Shown in pieces: positions 49,805 through 58,365 of a DNA stretch of 64,000 nt (within the stretch, counting starts at the first letter, position 1; each line of letters starts with the position of its first letter). The stretch comes from SG8-4 sp964598225 (GTDB taxonomy: Bacteria; Planctomycetota; Phycisphaerae; Sedimentisphaerales; Anaerobacaceae). The position numbers and the translations under genes are program-made. Below the pieces are notes generated by a model. The model was not told the DNA's origin, made no database searches, and was given only the letters and a program-made list of their open reading frames with translations. The stretch lies in assembly GCA_964598225.1 (NCBI GenBank), contig CAZRBG010000022.1:15104-79103 (forward strand). The letters are read 5' to 3'.

Positions 49805-52351
49805 GTGTCACCACAGAGAAAGAGAGTCTTCAGAGAATTTCGAAAGCGCGAACCGGCTCGCGGCGTGCGCACCGGCTCGAGGGCGGACGACATAAAAAGA
49901 TCGTTTCTCGATAACCTTTTCTGTGGGATGGGCCGTTTGGCCAGGTCCGCTACGCTCAATGACCTCTACACCGCTCTGGCGCTCACCGTTCGCGACCGCG
50001 TGCTCAAGCAGGGCGTCCGGACACTTGAAACTTATACCGAGAAGGATGCGCGCGTAGTGGCCTACCTCTCAGCCGAATTCCTGCCGGGCCCGCATCTGGC
50101 CAATAACATGCTCAATCTCGGAATTACAGAACAGGCCCGCCGGGCGATGGACAGTCTCGGCATCAATCTGGGCATGCTTTTGGAGCAGGAGGAAGAACCA
50201 GGGCTCGGCAACGGAGGACTCGGAAGGCTCGCATCCTGCTATCTCGATTCACTCGCCTCGGTCAAGATACCAGCCATCGGATACGGCATCCGCTACGAGT
50301 TCGGCATATTCGACCAGATTATCCGCGACGGCCGGCAGGTGGAAATCACGGATAAATGGCTCCGATATGGCAACCCCTGGGAGATCATGCGGCCGGAGCT
50401 GACTTTCGAGGTGCCTTTAGGCGGTCGCACGGAAAACTGGACCGACAACGAGGGCCGCCGGCGAGTGCGCTGGATCCCGGAGACAGTCGTCAAAGGAGTG
50501 GCTTACGACACACCCATCCTGGGCTATCGCGTCGGTACGTGCAACCGCATGCGCCTGTGGAAGGCCGAGGCCGTCGAATCGTTCGATTTCGATGCATTCA
50601 ACCACGGCGACTATTATCGCGCCGTCAAGGACAAGATAACCTCGGAAAACATAACGAAGGTCCTGTATCCCAACGACGAACATTTCGAGGGCAAGGAACT
50701 GCGGCTCGAACAGCAGTTCTTTTTCGTCAGTTGCTCGCTGCAGGACATGATCCGCGTACATCTGAGACTGGGCCGGCCGCTCGAGGAGTTTCATACTCGC
50801 TGGGCCGCACAGCTCAACGACACACACCCGGCAATCGCAATCCCCGAGCTGATGCGCCTGCTGATGGATGAATACTCGCTGGGCTGGGATTCCGCCTGGG
50901 AGGTTACGCGAAACACGTTCGCCTACACCAACCATACACTCCTGCCCGAAGCGCTGGAAAAGTGGCCTTTGTCACTGTTAGGGCGACTGTTGCCGCGACA
51001 CCTGGAGATAATCTACGGAATCAATCACAGATTGCTCGAGCAGGTGCGAGCGAGATTCCCGAACGACCCGTCGCGGGTGCGCAGGATGTCGTTGATAGAT
51101 GAGTCCGGTGGGCGGTACGTGCGCATGGCGAACCTGGCTGCGGTGGGCAGCCATCGTGTTAACGGCGTCGCGGAGTTGCACTCGGAACTTCTCAAACGCT
51201 ACGTGATGCGCGATTTTGCCGATCTGTGGGCTGGTAAATTCCACAACGTTACTAACGGCATCACCCCACGGCGATTCATGGCGCTGAGCAATCCGCCGCT
51301 GGCCAAACTGCTCACCGAGCGGGTCGGCGAGGGCTGGCTTACCGACCTCGAAAGACTGCGTAAACTCGAAACATTCCTCGACGACGAGGATTTCCGCCGC
51401 AAATGGCGCGACGTGAAGCAGGCCGCCAAGCTCAGACTCGCCGAACTCATCGAGCAGCGGACCGCAGTTACGGTTAACACCGACTCGCTGTTCGACATTC
51501 AGGCCAAGCGCATCCACGAATACAAGCGACAGCACCTCAACGTGCTGCATATCCTCACGCTGTATCTGCAACTGAAGCGCGATCGGCAGGCCGACATACC
51601 AGCCAGAACGTTCATCTTCGGCGGCAAGGCGGCACCGGGCTATTTCCTGGCAAAGCTCATCATCAAGCTGATAAACGCCGTCGCCGACCTGGTCAACAAC
51701 GACTCAGCGGTCTCCGGTCGGCTCAAGGTCGTTTTTTACCCCGACTATAACGTCAAGAACGCTCAGCCCGTGTATCCGGCCGCCGATCTGTCCGAGCAGA
51801 TCTCACTCGCGGGCAAGGAGGCCTCCGGCACCGGGAACATGAAGTTCTCTCTTAACGGCGCTCTGACCATCGGCACGCTGGACGGCGCCAACGTCGAGAT
51901 CCGTCAGGAGGTCGGAGAGGACAATTTCTTCCTGTTCGGACTGACCGCCGAGCAGGCTCGCGGCCTCAAAGAAGGCGGCTATCGACCGCGGAATTATTAC
52001 GAGGATAATGCGAATCTGCGGCGGGTGCTCGATTTCATATCCTCCGGCGCCCTGGCCGGCGGCGACAAGGACCTCTTTCGCCCGCTCGTGGACAACCTGC
52101 TCGAAAACGACCCGTTCTTAGTGCTTGCAGATTACGAATCGTATGTAGAGTGCCAGCAGCAGGTCAGCCGGCTCTGGCAAAACCAGCAGGAATGGACGCG
52201 AACCTCCATCCTGAACGTCGCCCGCATGGGCAAATTCTCCTCCGACCGCTCCATCCGCCAATACTGCCAAGACATCTGGCGCGTCCAGCCCATGCACGTA
52301 GGAATGGAAGCAATAGCACCCCACGCCCAAACCGACCAGCCCGCCGAATAA
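49805..52351 (+). CDS. glgP: Glycogen/starch/alpha-glucan phosphorylase
   Basis: 848 residues, full length for the family. Phosphorolysis of alpha-1,4-glucan to glucose 1-phosphate in the cytoplasm. The start is GTG at 49805 with AAAGGA 7 bases upstream. Motifs: VAYLSAEFLPGPHLANNMLNLG, GLGNGGLGRLASCYLDSLA, FAYTNHTLLPEALEKWP, HNVTNGITPRRF, IHEYKRQHLNVLHI and the pyridoxal phosphate lysine region EASGTGNMKFSLNGALTIGTLDGANVEI. A sigma-70-like promoter directly precedes it. It is followed by the small open frame at 52352-52912 in the same reading frame. It links internal storage to the sugar-degradation lifestyle of the region. Confidence 0.97.
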   Translation: MSPQRKRVFREFRKREPARGVRTGSRADDIKRSFLDNLFCGMGRLARSATLNDLYTALALTVRDRVLKQGVRTLETYTEKDARVVAYLSAEFLPGPHLANNMLNLGITEQARRAMDSLGINLGMLLEQEEEPGLGNGGLGRLASCYLDSLASVKIPAIGYGIRYEFGIFDQIIRDGRQVEITDKWLRYGNPWEIMRPELTFEVPLGGRTENWTDNEGRRRVRWIPETVVKGVAYDTPILGYRVGTCNRMRLWKAEAVESFDFDAFNHGDYYRAVKDKITSENITKVLYPNDEHFEGKELRLEQQFFFVSCSLQDMIRVHLRLGRPLEEFHTRWAAQLNDTHPAIAIPELMRLLMDEYSLGWDSAWEVTRNTFAYTNHTLLPEALEKWPLSLLGRLLPRHLEIIYGINHRLLEQVRARFPNDPSRVRRMSLIDESGGRYVRMANLAAVGSHRVNGVAELHSELLKRYVMRDFADLWAGKFHNVTNGITPRRFMALSNPPLAKLLTERVGEGWLTDLERLRKLETFLDDEDFRRKWRDVKQAAKLRLAELIEQRTAVTVNTDSLFDIQAKRIHEYKRQHLNVLHILTLYLQLKRDRQADIPARTFIFGGKAAPGYFLAKLIIKLINAVADLVNNDSAVSGRLKVVFYPDYNVKNAQPVYPAADLSEQISLAGKEASGTGNMKFSLNGALTIGTLDGANVEIRQEVGEDNFFLFGLTAEQARGLKEGGYRPRNYYEDNANLRRVLDFISSGALAGGDKDLFRPLVDNLLENDPFLVLADYESYVECQQQVSRLWQNQQEWTRTSILNVARMGKFSSDRSIRQYCQDIWRVQPMHVGMEAIAPHAQTDQPAE

Positions 52352-52912
52352 CAAACCACTCGCGTTGCACGGACGAAATCGTGGCGAGGGCGTCCCGGCC
52401 TTGTTTGCGCCACAAGGCCGAAAAAATGTGATTTTATCTGTAATGTCCGGCCCAAGAAAACGTCATTATTATTTGAGAAATACGCGCTAAGGGCAACGGA
52501 AGAGCAATGGAAGCTCATCAAAGCAAAGTTGGAGGAGATTCGATCCCTGCGTAATCAACCTCGATCAACCGCGGGACTGAGTCTTGTCAGCTCAAGTGCC
52601 AGCGGAACACAGCCCGGCGCCGGACGAAGCGTACCCACGTGGCGGTGGAAAAAGAGTTGGGAGGACAAAGCACTATCCGAACTGACCGAATCGCAAAAAA
52701 TCGCCGAAGAGCTTATGGCCCTTCTGGAAAAACCGAGAGCAACGCCGGAGCAATTCGGAGAGAAAATGGACGCTTTGAGAGAGAGCAGGATCAAGGATGT
52801 GCCAGAAGAACAAAAGAGGGAAGAAGAATCAGCAGCAGCGCGCAGAGAGCTTCGTCAATTGCTAACGACCCGCCAAGAGGCAGCGTTCTTAATAATCGGC
52901 TTTATCGACTGA
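52352..52912 (+). pseudogene. Truncated small helical protein gene with repeat at its 5' end
   Basis: The frame is open from the phosphorylase stop to 52912 but contains no good start; TTG at 52529 gives 127 residues. Protein-like sequence begins further upstream at FEKYALRATEEQWKLIKAKL, then a Gly/Ser-rich middle, and a C-terminal helix pair LTESQKIAEELMALLEKP and ELRQLLTTRQEAAFLIIGFID. This is the layout of a small exported helical protein frequent in planctomycetes, which normally starts with a signal peptide. Here the 5' part is replaced by a palindrome (52381-52420, GTGGCGAGGGCGTCCCG with a following CGGCCTTGTTTGCGCCACAA unit). It is probably inactive or expressed as a fragment. Confidence 0.6.
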
Positions 52913-52917
52913 TTCTG

Positions 52918-53148
52918 TCAGCTTGCCACCTGCCAGGCCTGCTGTGCTTCGCGTGATAGATCGATGGGGATGAAATAGGACTCAGGATACAGATAGTCCT
53001 CGCCGGACTCGTCAACGATTCGCATGTATCCCTCCTTCGCGGCCTTATCATCCGGCAGGACTTTGTAAATCTTACGCTTTTCCAGGTCCTCACATTCCTT
53101 ATTCTCAATGCAAAGCGCGAACAATTGTTCTCTTCTATCTTCTGCCAT
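52918..53148 (-). CDS. Small conserved hypothetical protein
   Basis: 76 residues from the ATG at 53148. The sequence has the pattern LFALCIENKECEDLEKRKIYKVLPD, then DESGEDYLYPESYFIPIDL, typical of a short family found in several bacterial phyla with the core I-D-E-S-G-E-D-Y-L-Y-P. It would fold as a small beta-barrel or SH3-like unit. No signal peptide or catalytic residues are visible. It lies 52 bases downstream of the DUF2961 gene stop on the same strand and is convergent with the truncated gene at 52352-52912. No function is assigned. Confidence 0.75.
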   Translation of the reverse strand: MAEDRREQLFALCIENKECEDLEKRKIYKVLPDDKAAKEGYMRIVDESGEDYLYPESYFIPIDLSREAQQAWQVAS

Positions 53149-53200
53149 GATTGTCAAATTGCCCTGCCCAGCAGACTTGTAACGGTGTGCAGAGCACACA

Positions 53201-55366
53201 CTACGGTCTCACTGCGAGGATGTAGTCAAGGCCGAACATGTGGCTTTTTACGGCTGAGGGGTTGGCGCCTAAGATGGTTACCTTCAGGGTGTTTTTGCCG
53301 CGGCTGAGGCTGCATTTGCCCAGTTCTTGATCGACGGCTATTACGTTCGGATTGTAGAGATCGAGCGATTTAACCATTGTCTTGCCGTTTATGTCGATGC
53401 GGACGATGCCGTAATCGACGGCTTTTGTTGTGCCGAGGGTTATGTCGTATTCTCCCGCCTGTTCGACTGTGAATTCTATCACCAGTTCGTCCCCTTCTTC
53501 GGCGTTTCTCCACCAGAGTTGGCGGTTGTTGCTCCAGCGGAATCTGGGAATGTTCTGGATTTCCGTGACGCCGCCGGTTTTTTTAACTACCTTCAGTTTC
53601 TCGCCCTCGATCGCGTTTTCCACCTTTCGCGGCTCAACAATATCTTCGACTTCATGCGGAATCGGACGTTTCGCCTCTTTCGGGTCCGGCTTAACGTCCC
53701 ACTTCGCACCGGGGCGCGCGTACCAGAACGTGGCCGGGGCATAGTCCATAACCGTCCTGGCCCAGTGCCACAGCTCCATGTCGAATTTGATGGATTTTTC
53801 AAATGGAAGTGCGTCGAGGCTGCGATAGCGGACGTTGACGGTGAAGCCGGGCTTCAGATTGCCGTCGCCGCTCGGCTGGGCGTGGAAGGGTGACTCGAAG
53901 AAGTTGGGCTTGCACCAGGCGTAGCCGTAATAGTCCTCGGTGCCGGTGCCGATATGCGAGGGGAAGGATTCTCCGTCTACGTAGATTTTCTCGTCGCCTT
54001 CTCCCCACCAGGCGCTTGCCGTGTTGAAAAGCGTAAGGACGTCGCCGACGTAAAGCCCCCGGCCCTCGACGGTTATCCAGTTCAGATCGAGAGCGCCCCG
54101 GTCTTTAGCCTTTTCGTTGGACTGGGTCTCAATATCGCTCCACTGCTTCCATGCGGCATGAAAATAGCACGAGCGGTCATCCCAGTCCCACGGCCCGCTC
54201 AGCACTCGGCCATGGGTAATTTCGACCGGCTGCGAGCCGAGGTTCTCAACGGTAATCTTTGCCAGCCGCCTGAACGGCATCACCCAGTAGCACCGCAGCG
54301 TATTGTCGTCCGATACGTTAGTGTACCACGTCGAGTGGGGACGTATATGATATCCGGTGCCGAAGAAATCCCCTATCGGGCACCATACGGTACGGTCGCC
54401 GTCGAATTCGATTTTGAGTATCGTCGACCGCAGGGCTTGGGCAAGATCATCGGCCTGCAACTTGAACTCAAGGCAGCGGAGTGCATTTTGCCCCTTTATC
54501 GTCATAAAAAAATGTTCCTGCGGAGCGATACTTGCCCGTAGCCTGTGTTCTTCGGTCTGTCCGAGTCCGGTGCGCTCGTTTTGCTCGAGCAGGCGTTGCA
54601 CTCGGTCCAGAGTCCCGCGCGCCTGCTCGATGCTGTTCTTTGTGAAGGACTCAACTTTCGTATTCGGTTCGTAGCTGCGGTAGTTAATCTGATAGTACAG
54701 GGCCTCGCCTTTGCGGGCTCCTTTGTCGATGAAGGCCTTGGTTTCGTATGTGACCTTGCAGTGCTTCGCGTAGGGAATGGGCAGATAGAGATTGTGGCCC
54801 CGACGCCTTATATCCGTTTCCGGCGCAACGCTTCGGGACAACGGCTCGCCGACCAATTTGCCGCCGCTGATCAGATCGGCCATGGGGCCTTCGATGACCG
54901 GCTCGGTGTTGTTGTCGATGTAGATGCGGAGCGTGCCGTTGCTGAAATCGCCCCCGCCGGGCCCGTGCCAGGTCGCCCAGAAGCGCACGATGGCGCCGGG
55001 GCCGTCGGCGTCCATCAGCACGTGCTCTTTTCTGCCGTTGTTGTCTTCAATGCGCACGAAGTAGCTGCGATCCCAGTTGGCCCACCACGTAGGCGAGCCC
55101 GGCTCGGTCGAGTGGCGGTCGTAGCTGCTGAACTGCTTGCAGGTATAAGCCGGTTCCGGCAGCCGGGCGATACAATCGCGGTCGACCATCTCCTTAAGCA
55201 GCGATTCGAAAGTAATTGTGTCTGGCGGCACCCCGAGAGCAGAGTAACGTAAGGTGGGGCTTGCCTCCCCATGAGCTTGCCGTTGATTACAATGGTGGGG
55301 CAAGGCCCACCCTGCGAAAAATACGGCAATAATTATCCATTTTCCGGCTGGAGTTCTCTCGTTCAT
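53201..55366 (-). CDS. Secreted DUF2961 protein with C-terminal CBM-like domain; repeat inserted in signal peptide
   Basis: 721 residues; AGAGAGGTG precedes the ATG. The DUF2961 jelly-roll (about 70-460) opens with FSSYDRHSTEPGSPTWWANWDRSYFVRIEDNNGRKEHVLMDADGPGAIVRFWATW, a fold related to GH172 fructanotransferases, with Glu-rich sites such as GESFPSHIGTGTEDYYGYAW. The C-terminal 150 residues form a CBM35-like domain (EFTVEQAGEYDITLGTTKAVDYGIVRIDINGK). Residues about 18-42 are encoded by two inverted palindromic repeats (55249-55315), which split the hydrophobic core of the signal peptide from its cleavage region. The enzyme is probably a secreted glycoside hydrolase; export may be altered by the insertion. 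Confidence 0.83.
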   Translation of the reverse strand: MNERTPAGKWIIIAVFFAGWALPHHCNQRQAHGEASPTLRYSALGVPPDTITFESLLKEMVDRDCIARLPEPAYTCKQFSSYDRHSTEPGSPTWWANWDRSYFVRIEDNNGRKEHVLMDADGPGAIVRFWATWHGPGGGDFSNGTLRIYIDNNTEPVIEGPMADLISGGKLVGEPLSRSVAPETDIRRRGHNLYLPIPYAKHCKVTYETKAFIDKGARKGEALYYQINYRSYEPNTKVESFTKNSIEQARGTLDRVQRLLEQNERTGLGQTEEHRLRASIAPQEHFFMTIKGQNALRCLEFKLQADDLAQALRSTILKIEFDGDRTVWCPIGDFFGTGYHIRPHSTWYTNVSDDNTLRCYWVMPFRRLAKITVENLGSQPVEITHGRVLSGPWDWDDRSCYFHAAWKQWSDIETQSNEKAKDRGALDLNWITVEGRGLYVGDVLTLFNTASAWWGEGDEKIYVDGESFPSHIGTGTEDYYGYAWCKPNFFESPFHAQPSGDGNLKPGFTVNVRYRSLDALPFEKSIKFDMELWHWARTVMDYAPATFWYARPGAKWDVKPDPKEAKRPIPHEVEDIVEPRKVENAIEGEKLKVVKKTGGVTEIQNIPRFRWSNNRQLWWRNAEEGDELVIEFTVEQAGEYDITLGTTKAVDYGIVRIDINGKTMVKSLDLYNPNVIAVDQELGKCSLSRGKNTLKVTILGANPSAVKSHMFGLDYILAVRP
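55249..55315. repeat. Inverted pair of palindromic repeats inside a signal-peptide coding segment
   Basis: GTAAGGTGGGGCTTGCCTCC with CC (55249-55270) and GGTGGGGCAAGGCCCACCCT with GC (55294-55315) lie in opposite orientations, 23 bases apart, and are read through in frame by the DUF2961 gene. Confidence 0.8.
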
Positions 55367-55496
55367 TTCGGCACCTCTCTAAAGCTAAATAATCCATTCC
55401 TGTTGATATAGAACCAACGCCATAATAGCAAAGATTCGCCGGAATTGTAGAAAAATTGCGCGGCCAGCTCTCGTCAGCATTGTACGGGCTTTTGAG

Positions 55497-55520
55497 AATA
55501 ACGCCTTACGGCGTCACTAC
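55497..55520. repeat. Palindromic repeat downstream of a pseudopilin gene
   Basis: AATAACGCCTTACGGCGTCA with CTAC. It has the same core as 45182-45204. It lies 19 bases after the end of the pseudopilin gene at 55539. Confidence 0.7.
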
Positions 55521-55538
55521 AAACGGGCAGCACGGATT

Positions 55539-56405
55539 CTATCGCGGGTGGCTGGGCTGGTAACCCAGCCTGCCGAAGGTTGCTTCCTGGAGCTTGTAGA
55601 GGTCCCGGAAGCCTTCTGGTGTCTGGGGCGTGAAGTTGCCGGGGTGGTTGCGGTCGCGGTCCCTGCCCATCTGCACCGTATCGACGCCCTTCCACTTCCA
55701 GTATTCGCCGTGGCCGTCGGCGTAGGCGTATGTTGTCCCGTCGCCGTGACGGGCCGTCGGGTCGTCCCACCATCTCTCGTGCACGTAATGGACCGCATAA
55801 CTGTACGACGTTGCCCAGCCCTCGTCGACGAAGACGATTCTCTCGGCAGGGGCGGGATTGTAAATCTGCTCGCGTTTCTTGACCCACAGCCACACCCTGT
55901 CTTCTTTCTTCGGCACTCGCTGTCCTCCCGACTGGTTGAACGTTCCCTGGGGCGGATTGCCGTTCATCGAATGCACGATGGCGTAGGCCAGCATCTCGCC
56001 GCGATAGCCGGTTGGGCAGCCGTAGAGCTTGATGTCCTTGCAATAAGGCCACAGCGCGCCGACTTTGATCTGCTCGATCTGCTGCTGCTCGGGAAGCTGG
56101 CCTCCGCTGGCGTAGTCGGGCGCCCAGCAGACGCCCACCCACGGGTCTTCGTTCGGATGCCTCGCATCATTAGGCGTTCCGGCATGCCCTGCGGCGCCGT
56201 TGACGATGTAGCCGTCGTTGTCGTCGGCATACATGATCCACGAGAGTCCGAGCTGCCGCAGGTGGCTAAGACACACGGCACGTTTGCCCTGTTCGCGTAC
56301 CCTGTTGAGAGCCGGCATCAGAATAGCCAGCAATATCGCGATGATCGCGATTACAACTAAAAGCTCGATCAGGGTGAATCCTTCGCTATGTCTTTTAAAG
56401 CTCAT
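55539..56405 (-). CDS. Type II/IV-like pseudopilin
   Basis: 288 residues. The prepilin leader is MSFKRHSEG and then FTLIELLVVIAIIAILLAILMPAL: Gly at -1 and Glu at +5, a perfect class III signal. CLSHLRQLGLSWIMYADDND is the usual continuation in planctomycete pseudopilins. The C-terminal domain contains DDPTARHGDGTTYAYADGHGEYWKW, a variant of the H-X9-DG motif with an added DG. The protein would assemble in or near a type II-like secretion pseudopilus or remain in the membrane as an anchor. It has its own upstream region (56406-56672) and no operon partner. Confidence 0.92.
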   Translation of the reverse strand: MSFKRHSEGFTLIELLVVIAIIAILLAILMPALNRVREQGKRAVCLSHLRQLGLSWIMYADDNDGYIVNGAAGHAGTPNDARHPNEDPWVGVCWAPDYASGGQLPEQQQIEQIKVGALWPYCKDIKLYGCPTGYRGEMLAYAIVHSMNGNPPQGTFNQSGGQRVPKKEDRVWLWVKKREQIYNPAPAERIVFVDEGWATSYSYAVHYVHERWWDDPTARHGDGTTYAYADGHGEYWKWKGVDTVQMGRDRDRNHPGNFTPQTPEGFRDLYKLQEATFGRLGYQPSHPR

Positions 56406-56672
56406 GCCGCACCTTCCAGATCAATACCAAACCACACCTGATGTCTACATAGCTATTCTAAGGAGTAATCCCCCAAAAGTCAAGCTCACAGAAATTATGG
56501 ATCATGTCAATTATTACGTGTGTTTTTCGTCTTGTACGAACATAAACGAAATTTCAGTTACGGGAATTAAGTTTTTCCCTAAGTCATATTAGGCAATCCC
56601 CCTATTACTAATTTCTCTATTTTTCTTCATAGTAATATGGAAAATAGCAACTTCTTTAGGAGACCGGAAAAA
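56406..56672. other. Divergent intergenic region
   Basis: The 267-base AT-rich gap between divergent pseudopilin and dihaem cytochrome genes must hold both promoters. I could not choose convincing boxes. TTTAGGAGA lies about 10 bases before the ATG at 56673. Confidence 0.5.
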
Positions 56673-58124
56673 ATGAAAAAGAGAAGTACAAATGGATTGT
56701 CTGTTATCAGCAAAAGGTCAAAAACATGTATGGTGGCCATAGCTATGGTGCTGCCGGTTTTGATCACGTTTTGCGCGGTGCCGGCCCGCAACAATGCCGA
56801 AGCCGCCGATTTGCCGGATCAGACCTACATGCCCGTCGTCGTTGAAAAGTCTTTCAATGAGATGCAGAGGCACGACAAGGACACAAAAGACGATTTCATG
56901 GAGCGGCAGAAGGAGCTGCTCGAAAAGCGGTACGATCTGAGCGACAATGCTTCGGACGTTATGATGTCCGCCGGTCGAAAAGCCATCCAGCAGGGCGTAA
57001 GGGTCAAACTGCCTTCGGGGATGACCTGGGAAAAGCTCGCCGATATGTCGCCGGCCGAGATCAAGCAGAAGAATCTTTTCCCGATGGGTTTCAGGCCGCT
57101 GCCCCATGCCCGGCACCCGTTCGGCGGGCAGGTCTTTCCGCAAAACCAGATCGACGAGATGATGGAGCTGGAAAAGAGAGACCTGGCAAGATTCGACGTC
57201 GAGTTTGATCTGCCCGACCATCTGACTCCCGAGTTTCCGCCGCCCATCTTTCTTACCACCAGGCCCGACCTCGGCGACGTCTCACAGGGCAAGACTCTCT
57301 CTATCAAGAATTACTACGAAATCATGAAGGGTATTCTCACGCCGGTACAGATGGAAGGGCTTCGCTTACTGCTGACGCCGTTTCCTCAGCAGCAGTTCAA
57401 CCAGACCGAGGACCGCAAAGTAGCCGAACCGAGTCTCGGCGTCACATGTCTCGACTGCCACGTCAACGGCCATACCAACGCGGCATTCCACCTCAATCCG
57501 GACACCAGACCCCAGGAGGCTCGTCATCGTCTCGACACTGTCAGTCTGAGGGGAATGTTCAACCAGCAGATTCACGGCTCGAAGCGCTCTCTTCGATCGG
57601 TGGAGGACTTCACCGAGTTCGAGCAGCGCACCGCGTATTTCGACGGCGACCACGTTATCGCCGCCAAAAAGGGTGTAAATCTGCCCAATCGCGCCTCGCA
57701 GGTCGCGATGATGGCTCAGATGCAGAACATGTTCGACTTTCCGCCGGCGCCGAAGTTGAATCCTTCGGGACGGCTGATGCCGGATAAGGCGACCGAGCAG
57801 GAACTGATGGGCGAGAAAGTCTTCCACGGCAAAGGAACCTGCGCGGAGTGCCATATTCCCGAGATGAGCTTTATGGATCAGCAGATGCATGATCTGCGCC
57901 TCGAACGGTTCTATGAACCGACTATGGTCAGCGATCAATACTCTGTGCCCGACGGTCCTATCAAGACATTCACGCTTCGAGGGATCAAGGATTCGCCGCC
58001 CTATCACCATGACGGCCGGCTGATGACTCTGGAAGATACGGTCGAGTTTTTCAACCTGGTTCTGCAACTCGACCTGACAAGCGAGGAAAAGAAAGCGCTT
58101 GTAGCTTACATGCGCTGTCTCTAA
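56673..58124 (+). CDS. Dihaem cytochrome c peroxidase-like (MauG/CcpA family) protein
   Basis: 483 residues from the ATG at 56673. The signal segment (about 15-45) is followed by an unusually long N-terminal helical region (about 45-230) rich in charged residues. Two haem c motifs follow: CLDCH in SLGVTCLDCHVNGHTN and CAECH in GKGTCAECHIPEM. The dihaem peroxidase pattern also includes PDGPIKTFTLRGIKDSPPYHHDGRLMTLEDTVEFFN, with the conserved Gly-Ile-Lys and Tyr-His-His. It is periplasmic; either reduces peroxide with cytochrome electrons or catalyses a MauG-like oxidation. It is a single-gene unit with a hairpin terminator downstream. Confidence 0.88.
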   Translation: MKKRSTNGLSVISKRSKTCMVAIAMVLPVLITFCAVPARNNAEAADLPDQTYMPVVVEKSFNEMQRHDKDTKDDFMERQKELLEKRYDLSDNASDVMMSAGRKAIQQGVRVKLPSGMTWEKLADMSPAEIKQKNLFPMGFRPLPHARHPFGGQVFPQNQIDEMMELEKRDLARFDVEFDLPDHLTPEFPPPIFLTTRPDLGDVSQGKTLSIKNYYEIMKGILTPVQMEGLRLLLTPFPQQQFNQTEDRKVAEPSLGVTCLDCHVNGHTNAAFHLNPDTRPQEARHRLDTVSLRGMFNQQIHGSKRSLRSVEDFTEFEQRTAYFDGDHVIAAKKGVNLPNRASQVAMMAQMQNMFDFPPAPKLNPSGRLMPDKATEQELMGEKVFHGKGTCAECHIPEMSFMDQQMHDLRLERFYEPTMVSDQYSVPDGPIKTFTLRGIKDSPPYHHDGRLMTLEDTVEFFNLVLQLDLTSEEKKALVAYMRCL

Positions 58125-58189
58125 GTACGATATTATCGGTCAGTTAGCAGCTACGGCGGTTGACCGAGAAATACACCCACGATCTGAAA

Positions 58190-58222
58190 GCAGTGAGGGC
58201 CAAACCAGCCCTCACTGCTTAA
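58190..58222 (+). terminator. Hairpin terminator after the dihaem cytochrome gene
   Basis: GCAGTGAGGGC (58190-58200) and GCCCTCACTGC (58208-58218) make a perfect 11-bp stem with a 7-base loop, followed by the weakly T-rich TTAATTGTTATTG. The tail is not a classic U-tract. Confidence 0.55.
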
Positions 58223-58365
58223 TTGTTATTGTGCGATAGTTAGTATTTCCCTGTCCCCGAATTCAAGCTTGCCGCTTTGTGCCTGGAACGGTATATTTGC
58301 GTCATACATTGCAACAAAGCGTGTTGGTTTTCACAAGATTTTATACTGAATCAAGGGGACACAAG

